Positions 1 to 5,459 of a DNA stretch of 34,594 nucleotides are shown one piece after another. The notes beneath the pieces are model-generated. The model saw only the letters and a program-made list of their open reading frames with translations, was not told the DNA's origin and did not search any database. The position numbers were made by a program, and so were the translations under genes. Where the stretch lies: IMG/VR virus record IMGVR_UViG_3300012920_000007, positions 1-34,594 of that record, one strand, 5' to 3'. The number at the start of each line of letters is the position of its first letter. The stretch's first letter is position 1. The DNA comes from a virus.

Positions 1-109
1 ATGTTGGTAATCCATATAAAAGGACGGATTTTCTTGTCAGATTGTCAGTAAATCAGTAAAAAAAAGCGTTAGAATCGTGAATATTTGTATAAATAAAGAA
101 AATTTGTAG
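1..109. repeat. Left copy of 109-bp terminal direct repeat
   Basis: These bases are identical to 34486..34594. The repeat holds no gene. It contains a short run of 8-base near-repeats at 34-57 (TTGTCAGA, TTGTCAGT, AAATCAGT). It is either the overlap of a circular assembly or a true short terminal repeat of the packaged DNA; the sequence cannot separate the two. Either way the window is a complete genome of 34,485 unique bases. Confidence 0.95.
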
Positions 110-121
110 ACAATTATTTAT

Positions 122-148
122 AAAAAAACGCCTTAAGTTAATAAGGCG
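122..148 (-). terminator. Rho-independent terminator at end of early operon
   Basis: On the minus strand a perfect 7-bp stem (CGCCTTA/TAAGGCG, 129-148) with a 6-base loop is followed at once by seven T (122-128). It lies about 70 bases past the last gene on this strand. This is the textbook intrinsic terminator layout and probably ends early transcription before the terminase region. Confidence 0.9.
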
Positions 149-219
149 ATAATTAACACAATTAAAATAAATAGTGTTGTCGGCGTGTAATTTTCTAATT
201 TGTTTATATCATAGGCAAT

Positions 220-405
220 TTAATTTTTTATTGTTAGTATCTCTCTAATCCTTTTTGTAAGTTGGTAAGGATTTAAAAAACCATCATCAAACAAGTCTAT
301 TGCTAGTAGTATTTGTTTTTTAATAGATTGAATGTCTTTTCTAGTATTCATAAGCAATTTAATTAAAGTTAATAAATTAGTTTCGTATGTCATCATTATG
401 TACAT
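220..405 (-). CDS. Small hypothetical protein
   Basis: A 61-residue protein, the last gene before the terminator at 122-148. It is predicted to be mostly helical and basic, with no motif I recognise. The longest start overlaps the upstream 363-residue gene by 29 bases; two in-frame ATGs at 396 and 393 would shorten the overlap to 20 or 17 bases and are equally plausible. Position in a tightly packed operon and termination before a strong terminator support it as a gene. Confidence 0.55.
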   Translation of the reverse strand: MYIMMTYETNLLTLIKLLMNTRKDIQSIKKQILLAIDLFDDGFLNPYQLTKRIREILTIKN

Positions 406-1468
406 AGCTTTCTATGTTTCCGTCTATATAAGTAACATTTTCTGAAGCGTACCAAACATCATCAACGCTTGAATATACTGCACAATCTTCGCACCTTGTC
501 TCTTGCACATCTTCACACCAATACTCTGTGTCCTCATCTACTTCAACGCCACAACAATCGCAATAACTCTGCTCTATTTCTTCATAAGTTCCTCCCGTGC
601 AGTTTAGTTGGTAGCAGGTATCTGAATCCTTATCGGTTTGCAAATAAACATTATCAGAATATTGAAAGGTATCCATATAAGGCAACGCCCCAAAATCATC
701 AATTTCCATTTCATTTTTAATATGTACAAATTTAAAAGAGGGGTAAGAACTATAAATTGTGTGAGCGTCATCAACGCTCAAATTTAAGTTTCTACAATTA
801 AAAGCATTGATTTTTGTTTCTTTGCTTATTTTCTCAATCTCTCGAATCTTAAAAATAATCTTTCTGTACATTATTTTTGTAATTTCATCATTTCCGAAAC
901 TATATATTCTATCTATATAAATGTCAGTTGTTGTATGTCTCTCATTGTACCAAACAAGACAACGAGCGAGTAACTCGCCATTCTCAATAAGTGCAAATAG
1001 TTTTACAGGCAGATGCTCGTAAATCTCAAAATAACTCTTGTGTTTTTCCTGCATACAGGAAGACGCCCCTAGTCTATGCTTACTCATATTGTAAATATCT
1101 GCTATTTCTGCCCCCTCAAACGCTTTTAAATCTATTTTCTTTTGCTCTATGATATATTGGCTTAATTTATCTGCATAAGGTTGTAAATCATCTGAATCAA
1201 TGTGTACAAACTTTTTTAATAATTTAGCAGGGCTAGTATGATAAAAATATTTTTTTCTGTCTTCCTTTGTAAATTGCTTTGACTTTACAACATCATTTTC
1301 AATGAGCTGATTTTGTCGTTTTTCTGTAATGTAGCTAATTTTAGTAAAATCTGATTGACTAATCCCCAATTTTATCGGAGTAGTTTCTGAATATTCTTTC
1401 TTGTAATATTCTTTTAATATATCAGATATGATAGAATCAATTTTCTGTTTTAGTGTTTGCTTTTTCAT
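377..1468 (-). CDS. Conserved phage protein with SCM motif and C-terminal zinc ribbon
   Basis: A 363-residue protein. Its central part has LGASSCMQ (133-140), then NGELLARCLVWYN (163-175) and DIYIDRIYSFG (182-192). This order of an SCM motif, an A-R-x-L-V-W strand and a D-R-I-Y strand resembles an uncharacterised family I associate with many tailed phages; its function is unknown to me. The C-terminus has paired cysteines (C303, C305, C306, C318, C326, C329) that look like a zinc-binding ribbon in a very acidic context. It starts a few bases after the 67-residue gene and shares the start context TTTTAATCTTATG with it. A regulatory or nucleic-acid-binding role is only a guess. Confidence 0.8.
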   Translation of the reverse strand: MKKQTLKQKIDSIISDILKEYYKKEYSETTPIKLGISQSDFTKISYITEKRQNQLIENDVVKSKQFTKEDRKKYFYHTSPAKLLKKFVHIDSDDLQPYADKLSQYIIEQKKIDLKAFEGAEIADIYNMSKHRLGASSCMQEKHKSYFEIYEHLPVKLFALIENGELLARCLVWYNERHTTTDIYIDRIYSFGNDEITKIMYRKIIFKIREIEKISKETKINAFNCRNLNLSVDDAHTIYSSYPSFKFVHIKNEMEIDDFGALPYMDTFQYSDNVYLQTDKDSDTCYQLNCTGGTYEEIEQSYCDCCGVEVDEDTEYWCEDVQETRCEDCAVYSSVDDVWYASENVTYIDGNIESYVHNDDIRN

Positions 1469-1472
1469 AAGA

Positions 1473-1676
1473 TTAAAAGTTTATAATGTTTATATATCTT
1501 TCTTTTTTAATTTCTTTTTTAAAGTTTATTAGTACATTCATACCGAATAAATAAAAAAATATTTGTCCGTTTCCAACAGGAAACAAGGCAATAGATAGAA
1601 TACATTTATAATTTTTATATATTTTTCTATTCTCACTAGGTTTTAAATAAAAATATTTGATTTTTGTTAGTTTCAT
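1473..1676 (-). CDS. Small basic hypothetical protein
   Basis: A 67-residue lysine-rich protein with a central hydrophobic stretch (about residues 26-52) that could be membrane-associated. No family is recognised. It ends 4 bases before the next start at 1468 and begins 4 bases after the stop at 1681. The start context is nearly the same as that of the 363-residue gene (TTTAATCTTATG), which supports translation from this ATG. Low-complexity AT-rich sequence lowers confidence. Confidence 0.5.
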   Translation of the reverse strand: MKLTKIKYFYLKPSENRKIYKNYKCILSIALFPVGNGQIFFYLFGMNVLINFKKEIKKERYINIINF

Positions 1677-1680
1677 AAGA

Positions 1681-1830
1681 TTAAAAATTTAGTTTAATAA
1701 TTGCGTTAATGGTAGGGATTAAAAAGATAAATACAAAAGCTATGCACATCACTACATTAGTTCCACTTGGCTCTACTTCTGTTTGTCTTTTTACCTTGTC
1801 TAATAAATTGGGGTTTGTGTGTAATTTCAT
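1681..1830 (-). CDS. Small single-pass membrane protein
   Basis: A 49-residue reading frame starting MKLHTNPNLLDKVKRQ. The N-terminal half is polar and basic; residues about 25-44 (TNVVMCIAFVFIFLIPTINA) form one clear membrane segment. It ends 4 bases before the next gene and is the first gene after the 390-base intergenic region, with a Bacteroidetes-type promoter about 30 bases upstream. The function is unknown; positive charge before the helix suggests an N-in orientation. Confidence 0.6.
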   Translation of the reverse strand: MKLHTNPNLLDKVKRQTEVEPSGTNVVMCIAFVFIFLIPTINAIIKLNF

Positions 1831-1857
1831 AATATATAATTTGATTAAAAACTTTAG

Positions 1858-1888
1858 CAAATATATAAAAAAATTATATAAAAACTAA
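1858..1888 (-). promoter_or_regulatory. Candidate Bacteroidetes-type promoter
   Basis: On the minus strand TTAG (1888-1885) is followed after 19 bases by TATATTTG (1865-1858), which matches the TAnnTTTG -7 box. The -33 box has one mismatch to TTTG. It lies about 28 bases upstream of the start at 1830 and would drive the final small-gene operon. Confidence 0.5.
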
Positions 1889-1949
1889 AAAAGTTTAAGC
1901 CCTTAACAAATCTTTTTTAATATCCTAATAAAAATTAAAAAATTTAATA

Positions 1950-1984
1950 CAAACATAAATAAATGACACATTGACAGATGCAAA
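1950..1984 (-). promoter_or_regulatory. Second candidate promoter in the intergenic region
   Basis: On the minus strand TTTG (1984-1981) is followed by 23 bases and TATGTTTG (1957-1950), a perfect TAnnTTTG box. The spacing is at the long end of what is known for flavobacteria, so this is weaker than the promoters near 2680, 4790 and 8400. Confidence 0.35.
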
Positions 1985-2032
1985 AAAATCTAGGAAAACA
2001 CACCCACCATATATACTATAGCAGATGCCCAA

Positions 2033-2103
2033 CAGTTACTTAGCAGTTTCTTCAGCAGTTACTTGGCAGTTTCTTGACAGTTTCTTGAGTGTCGCAGTTT
2101 CTT
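2033..2103. repeat. Iteron-like array, six CAGTTWCTT repeats
   Basis: Copies of CAGTT(A/T)CTT start at 2033, 2044, 2056, 2067, 2078 and 2095. Spacing is 11, 12, 11, 11 and 17 bases, so the sites fall on one face of the helix. Variation is limited to one A/T position. Such helically phased direct repeats typically bind an initiator or regulator in a cooperative array. The array is flanked by an AT-rich segment on one side and a hairpin on the other. Confidence 0.75.
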
Positions 2104-2128
2104 GCAAAAAAAATTTGGCACAAAAAAA

Positions 2129-2163
2129 AGTAGGTGAGGAAATTACACATAAACCCACCTACT
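2129..2163. promoter_or_regulatory. Hairpin next to the iterons
   Basis: A perfect 8-bp inverted repeat, AGTAGGTG (2129-2136) and CACCTACT (2156-2163), with a 19-base loop. It lies between the end of the 110-residue gene and the iteron array. On the minus strand eight T follow the stem (2128-2122 region is an A-run on the plus strand), so it could be a terminator for the upstream gene, or part of the candidate origin. Confidence 0.55.
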
Positions 2164-2220
2164 CTCCTGAACTCTAGATAAATCTAAAGTCACTAAAAAA
2201 CAAACACTTTAATCAATAAA

Positions 2221-2553
2221 CTAAAAACTTTCTAAACAATAATTACATCTTCTGATGTCTTCATCAAATGATGCACCACAACAAGACGATTCTTTTTCGT
2301 CTGCATTTGTAAGATAATCTTCAAGCTCATAGTTCTCATAGCTATCCCAATCTAAATCGTTGTGTGTATAGAATATGCCGTGATATGTAAAAGAAATATC
2401 TAAATCGTTGTCACCTGTTCTAATATCTATCTCATCAAAGCCCATAGACTCTAAGTAGTTTTCTACTGATGAATCGCTTGGTCTGATGTCAATAGTATTG
2501 TTTTCTCTCCAATCGCTATCGCAATATCCTATGTCACTTCCTGCTCTACACAT
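2221..2553 (-). CDS. Acidic protein with C-terminal zinc-ribbon motif
   Basis: A 110-residue, strongly acidic protein of unknown function. The C-terminus has C91-C92 and C103-x-x-C106 (RRCNYCLESF at the very end), a possible zinc knuckle. A similar cysteine-rich tail occurs at the ends of the 363-residue protein and the peptidase nearby. It is transcribed alone from a good promoter at 2705-2674, through an unusual G-rich leader of about 110 bases, and is followed by a hairpin. Confidence 0.65.
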   Translation of the reverse strand: MCRAGSDIGYCDSDWRENNTIDIRPSDSSVENYLESMGFDEIDIRTGDNDLDISFTYHGIFYTHNDLDWDSYENYELEDYLTNADEKESSCCGASFDEDIRRCNYCLESF

Positions 2554-2602
2554 AATAATATTTTTTTTAAGGTTAGTTTTTTTGGTGTTTTTTCTGAGGA
2601 CA

Positions 2603-2654
2603 CCCCCCCCCTATACGCCCCTAGTGTACCCCCCTTTTAGGGGTAGCCCCACCC
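2603..2654 (-). promoter_or_regulatory. G-rich leader RNA, quadruplex-prone
   Basis: In an AT-rich genome the minus strand here carries five G runs: 2654-2652 (3), 2650-2647 (4), 2634-2629 (6), 2621-2618 (4) and 2611-2603 (9). They sit between the promoter at 2674-2705 and the start at 2553, so they would be in the 5' leader RNA. The same stretch can also form a CCCCT/AGGGG hairpin (around 2631-2643), and GGTGT/ACACC can pair at 2584-2604. Competing folds suggest a regulatory leader, but this is inference. Confidence 0.5.
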
Positions 2655-2673
2655 TCACCGTATAAATCTTTTA

Positions 2674-2705
2674 CAAAGATACAAAATTATTTATAACTAT
2701 GCAAA
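2674..2705 (-). promoter_or_regulatory. Bacteroidetes-type promoter for the 110-residue gene
   Basis: On the minus strand TTTG (2705-2702), 20 bases, then TATCTTTG (2681-2674). Both boxes match the Bacteroidetes sigma-A consensus exactly. The -33 box overlaps the end of the upstream HTH gene. Transcription would start near 2667, giving a leader of about 110 bases. Confidence 0.8.
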
Positions 2706-2903
2706 TTATTTTACATATGTTTTCTTTCTTAGTATCATATTTATAATGGGCTGAGACACATTATACTTTCTAGCAAGTTGGTTTTGAGAGATGCCCCCCT
2801 CGTCATATTCACATCTTATTTCTTCTGCCTCTTGCAAAGTAAACTTACGCTTTGCAAAGCCACCACCCCTGCTATCTTTTCTTTCAAATGGATTAACACT
2901 CAT
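2706..2903 (-). CDS. Small helix-turn-helix protein
   Basis: A 65-residue basic protein. Residues about 21-63 look like a helix-turn-helix: FTLQEAEEIRCEYDEGG, then ISQNQLARKYNVSQPIINM, the typical pair of helices with a V-S-x-P turn. The glycine-rich N-terminus SRGGGFAKRK is probably flexible. It overlaps the upstream DUF3310 gene by 11 bases. Likely a DNA-binding regulator of early genes; it could also come from the DNA-binding end of a homing endonuclease, as such modules share this motif. No nuclease domain is present. Confidence 0.7.
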   Translation of the reverse strand: MSVNPFERKDSRGGGFAKRKFTLQEAEEIRCEYDEGGISQNQLARKYNVSQPIINMILRKKTYVK

Positions 2904-3186
2904 TTTCTAATATTTCTAGTTCAAACTTTAAATGTGCAATAGCTTTCTTTAAATCCTCAACACCACCATCACTATGCTTGTTCTTGCTTCGCAAAATGTA
3001 AGTGGTGGCAGTCCCACAGTTGTAAGACAAATCAAAGTTAGCTACCACATCTTTAGCCATATATCCGTTCTTACCTTTATAGTAATCAGGAATATCAGGG
3101 TTGTCATTATCTATTCTTCTGCACAGACAAGCACCCCCACAGGAACAGTTGCGTGTGTAGTCATAGTAGTATTTACTTTTACTCAT
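2893..3186 (-). CDS. DUF3310 family protein
   Basis: A 97-residue protein. Residues about 34-92 (DYYKGKNGYMAKDVVANFDL, YNCGTATTYILRSKNKHSDG, VEDLKKAIAHLKFEL) match the pattern of DUF3310, a small phage family sometimes named nucleotide-kinase-like, with the diagnostic ATTYILR and the charged DLKKAIAHL helix. The N-terminus adds the cysteine cluster NCSCGGACLC, which is unusual and could bind metal. It overlaps both neighbours by 4 and 11 bases in the early operon. DUF3310 proteins have no firmly established role. Confidence 0.85.
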   Translation of the reverse strand: MSKSKYYYDYTRNCSCGGACLCRRIDNDNPDIPDYYKGKNGYMAKDVVANFDLSYNCGTATTYILRSKNKHSDGGVEDLKKAIAHLKFELEILENEC

Positions 3187-3560
3187 AGTTCTTCGTTTAG
3201 ATATTTATCAATCAGTTCTTTGCACTCCCTGAAACCTTTTGCACAAGTTGCGTAGTACCCCCTGTCCGAAGCCCTTGATATAAACTGCTTTTGTTCTGCA
3301 GTAGGATAACACTTTCTGTCTCGTTTCAATTCTATAAACAAACCACAGTAGCCACCTCTCGGCTCGAATATAAGCAAGTCGCTTACACCCTTTAAGTAGC
3401 CTGTACGCTTTGCCTTTAGTCTTTGAGAGTAGTGTCTTTGAAACTGACCACCCATTGTTGCAGTAAACAACAGATTTGGATATTGTAGTTTTAAGTATTC
3501 TACTATACTTATCTGTATGTTTTCTTCTGTCAACCTTACTTTTATGTCCTTCGATTTCAA
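3183..3560 (-). CDS. VRR-NUC domain nuclease
   Basis: A 125-residue PD-(D/E)xK-type nuclease of the VRR-NUC family. Key residues are visible: GVSDLLIF with the catalytic Asp, then CGLFIELKR with the E-x-K pair, followed by the family's EQKQFISRASDRGYYATCAKG segment. Phage single-domain VRR-NUC proteins act on branched or recombination DNA, and this one probably helps process replication intermediates. It starts inside the gene before it: the first 353 bases from 3560 are shared, in another frame, with the reading frame 3711-3208. Confidence 0.92.
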   Translation of the reverse strand: MKSKDIKVRLTEENIQISIVEYLKLQYPNLLFTATMGGQFQRHYSQRLKAKRTGYLKGVSDLLIFEPRGGYCGLFIELKRDRKCYPTAEQKQFISRASDRGYYATCAKGFRECKELIDKYLNEEL

Positions 3561-3711
3561 GCTTTCTGATTCTTTCTGAATTATACAGAGATGTTGACTT
3601 CAACTTATCTATCTGATAATGCAAGTCGTTTACCTCTGCAACAATACATCTGTGCTGAAATATAAGGTATAAAGTAATAATAGACAAGAAAATTATAAGG
3701 ATAGTTTCCAT
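3208..3711 (-). CDS. Membrane-anchored coiled-coil protein overlapping the nuclease gene
   Basis: A 167-residue frame whose start overlaps the peptidase stop by one base (TAATG). The first 18 residues (METILIIFLSIITLYLIF) are a membrane segment and residues about 24-55 look like a coiled coil. Only the first 50 codons are unique; the rest overlaps the VRR-NUC gene out of frame, and the protein there is basic and has no recognisable fold. I think the N-terminal part is a real small membrane protein and the tail is extra sequence gained by reading on into the nuclease gene. Confidence 0.45.
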   Translation of the reverse strand: METILIIFLSIITLYLIFQHRCIVAEVNDLHYQIDKLKSTSLYNSERIRKLEIEGHKSKVDRRKHTDKYSRILKTTISKSVVYCNNGWSVSKTLLSKTKGKAYRLLKGCKRLAYIRAERWLLWFVYRIETRQKVLSYCRTKAVYIKGFGQGVLRNLCKRFQGVQRTD

Positions 3712-4757
3712 TAGTCGTAAGATTGTATCATATCCCTACTTACAAGGCAATCACATCCATTGCAATACCCATAGTCCTCTCCAATGTCGTTAGAGCCATA
3801 GACTTCATCTAAACAATACTCACAGCTACCTATGATTTGTAAATCACCTATGTCTTCTTCCTTTTCTTTTTTTTTAAAGCTAAAGGATTCGTTCCAAGCA
3901 TCCATCTCATCTAAATCATCACACCAATAGCTTGGGTCGTAGTTGAAGTCATAATCCCAATTATATTTCTTTTTCCTGAAAGATATGTTTTTTCTTTTGG
4001 GTTTGTGTTGATACAGATTGCAACCAAGAACATCAATTAGATTTGATATGAGGTCAAGACAGTTCATAGCATCTGCAACATCAACAACTTCTTTGTCTGT
4101 GTGTGGTGCATAGTAGCCACTAGACATATTAGCAACACATACCTCTAGTCCATTGAGTTTGAGTTGATACACATCTGTCAATGCACCTGATGTTTCTTTG
4201 TAGCCACATTTGTGTAGTGTATCTGATATAGCAAGAGAGAAGTCCTCGCTGAATAGTTGTACGCCATAGATGTCTCTAACAAAGTCACGATTACCTCTAC
4301 GGTCTGATTGAAAGCAGTAACCAACATCTTTGAAGAAAGACATATCTGCATCAGAACTACCAATGCAACCAACTTCTTCGCTATGAAAGAAAGCACACTT
4401 GACAACATCTTTGTAAAGAAGCATTGCTAGTCCAATCCATACACCAACCTTGTCGTCGCCACCGATACCGACCTGCTGCTCAACATCATTGCTGAAAGCA
4501 AACAATACGCCATCTCTATCGTAAACTCCGAAGTCTTGGTACATATCGTGTACTGTATCTGTGTGTGCAACAATACAAGGATAGTAGTCTGCCTGTCCTT
4601 TGGTTACATATACATTTCTGTTTTTTACTTTTACAACTGCATCAGGAACATACTTAGAAACAAACTGCTTGATGTAAGCAATCATCTTGTCTTCTTCGCC
4701 TGATGTAGTCTGAATTGAAAGGGTGTCCTTGAGTAAGGACAAATAAGTGTCTGTCAT
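3711..4757 (-). CDS. M20/M42-like zinc metallopeptidase with zinc-ribbon tail
   Basis: A 348-residue protein whose first 240 residues follow the M20/M28/M42 co-catalytic metallopeptidase plan: AHTDTVHD (H65, D67), GGDDKVGV (D101/D102), HSEEVGCIGS (E127/E128), QSDRRG (D152) and APHTDKE (H219). All expected metal ligands and the general base are present, so it should be active. The family contains aminopeptidases and peptidase T-like enzymes. Residues 250-310 are charged and low-complexity, then CEYC (312-315) and CNGC (332-335) form a likely zinc ribbon. It leads an operon with its own promoter at 4818-4787. The role in infection is unknown; peptide scavenging or processing of a host protein are possible. 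Confidence 0.88.
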   Translation of the reverse strand: MTDTYLSLLKDTLSIQTTSGEEDKMIAYIKQFVSKYVPDAVVKVKNRNVYVTKGQADYYPCIVAHTDTVHDMYQDFGVYDRDGVLFAFSNDVEQQVGIGGDDKVGVWIGLAMLLYKDVVKCAFFHSEEVGCIGSSDADMSFFKDVGYCFQSDRRGNRDFVRDIYGVQLFSEDFSLAISDTLHKCGYKETSGALTDVYQLKLNGLEVCVANMSSGYYAPHTDKEVVDVADAMNCLDLISNLIDVLGCNLYQHKPKRKNISFRKKKYNWDYDFNYDPSYWCDDLDEMDAWNESFSFKKKEKEEDIGDLQIIGSCEYCLDEVYGSNDIGEDYGYCNGCDCLVSRDMIQSYD

Positions 4758-4765
4758 ATATTAGT

Positions 4766-4780
4766 GTTTTAGGGTTAATA
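4766..4780 (-). promoter_or_regulatory. Conserved leader element upstream of the peptidase
   Basis: Minus-strand TATTAACCCTAAAAC. The same 15-mer occurs at 6134-6120 and, with changes, at 8385-8369, each time 5-6 bases after a -7 box and 7-8 bases before an ATG. It fills most of the short 5' untranslated region, so it probably serves transcription or translation start. Confidence 0.6.
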
Positions 4781-4786
4781 ATAGTA

Positions 4787-4818
4787 CAAAGATACGAAAT
4801 AATTTCGTAACTACCAAA
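4787..4818 (-). promoter_or_regulatory. Bacteroidetes-type promoter for the peptidase operon
   Basis: On the minus strand TTTG (4818-4815), a 20-base spacer, then TATCTTTG (4794-4787), a perfect consensus match. The sequence around the -33 box (AAAAAAGTTTGGTAGTT) is nearly the same as at the promoter near 8421. The spacer contains a perfect palindrome. Confidence 0.85.
4793..4809. promoter_or_regulatory. Operator-like palindrome inside the promoter
   Basis: TACGAAAT-A-ATTTCGTA, a perfect 8-bp inverted repeat around one base. It fills the spacer between the -33 and -7 boxes and overlaps the -7 box by two bases. A dimeric repressor bound here would block RNA polymerase. The other two strong promoters lack it, so this operon may have its own control. 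Confidence 0.6.
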
Positions 4819-4834
4819 CTTTTTTACATAAAAA

Positions 4835-5068
4835 TTAAAATAATTGTGCCTGTTGATATTGTCTTTGCAATGTGTATCTAGCATATTTACAGGGCTCACC
4901 AAATCTATTTGTGCTTTTTTCTGTGTCAGACTTTATGTTATAGCCCTCGTCTCTAAGATTAAATATGATTGCACTCAATCTCATTATTGCATAATCTCTG
5001 AAGGCATCTAATGGTGTTATAGTACCATAGTGCTCAAGGTGTCTTAATACTTTATCTTTTTGTGTCAT
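4835..5068 (-). CDS. Winged helix-turn-helix protein (HTH_39-like)
   Basis: A 77-residue protein matching small phage winged-helix proteins: MTQKDKVLRHLEHYGTITPL, DAFRDYAIMRLSAIIFNLRD (recognition helix), then EGYNIKSD and the wing NRFGEPCKYARYTL. The family is common in phage replication regions. It probably binds DNA; whether it regulates or takes part in replication is unknown. It overlaps the upstream gene by 17 bases and ends just before the peptidase promoter. Confidence 0.85.
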   Translation of the reverse strand: MTQKDKVLRHLEHYGTITPLDAFRDYAIMRLSAIIFNLRDEGYNIKSDTEKSTNRFGEPCKYARYTLQRQYQQAQLF

Positions 5069-5459
5069 CTATTCTTTTTGCTTTAGTTATCGTAGCATCA
5101 ATATACTTTTGATTTCTTTGATGCTTTTGATAGTCGGTTATTAACTTTTGTTGTCTATTTAATTGTGCTTTGGACTTGTGTTCCTTTAGCCATATGTTCC
5201 AATTACGAACATTGATAAAGCCACCGTGCTCAGAGTTTCTTATACCCTGTTCAAATGCAAATGAAACTTCATCCATATCCATAGAGCCATAGTATCTTGA
5301 TAAGTCATCTACTAAGAACTTAGCCATCATTACAACTTGCTGTGTATCAGGTCTTTGCCCTAACATCATATAACACTTGCTAAGTAAGTCAACGCAATCA
5401 ACATTTAACTGCTCTATATCATTGCTAAATCTATACCATACTTGTCTAGTCTTATCCAT
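5052..5459 (-). CDS. Hypothetical replication-region protein
   Basis: A 135-residue protein with a helical body (residues about 15-85) and a charged C-terminal helix rich in Lys and Gln. The stretch MDMDEVSFAFEQGIRNSEHG followed by NVRNWNIWLKEH resembles proteins I associate with Bacteroidetes phages next to replication initiators, where a helicase-loader role is possible. It overlaps the replisome-organizer-like gene by 8 bases, so the two are probably translated together. I cannot name the family with confidence. Confidence 0.65.
   Translation of the reverse strand: MDKTRQVWYRFSNDIEQLNVDCVDLLSKCYMMLGQRPDTQQVVMMAKFLVDDLSRYYGSMDMDEVSFAFEQGIRNSEHGGFINVRNWNIWLKEHKSKAQLNRQQKLITDYQKHQRNQKYIDATITKAKRIDDTKR

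Larger units (their letters stand above)
1831..2220. other. 390-base intergenic control region
   Basis: No gene is visible here. Read on the minus strand it holds, in order, a hairpin (2163-2129), six iteron-like repeats (2103-2033), a very AT-rich stretch (about 1990-1840), and two promoter-like -7 boxes (1957-1950 and 1865-1858). Repeats next to an easily melted AT-rich segment is a common layout of a replication origin; a transcriptional control region is the alternative. Confidence 0.6.

Noticed and set aside
34-57. 8-base near-repeats as a CRISPR or attachment core
   Set aside because: Only three short degenerate copies without spacers, and no integrase gene is present.
1-109. Terminal repeat as an insertion sequence or transposon end
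   Set aside because: The copies are direct, lie at the contig ends, and no transposase exists in the window; circular or terminally redundant genome explains them.
469-720. Plus-strand frame of 83 codons opposite the 363-residue gene
   Set aside because: The encoded peptide has no motif, the frame has no promoter, and the opposite strand holds a well-supported gene.
4178-4902. Minus-strand frames of 76 and 82 codons overlapping the peptidase gene
   Set aside because: They are out-of-frame shadows of the peptidase; the second also crosses the promoter and operator at 4787-4818.
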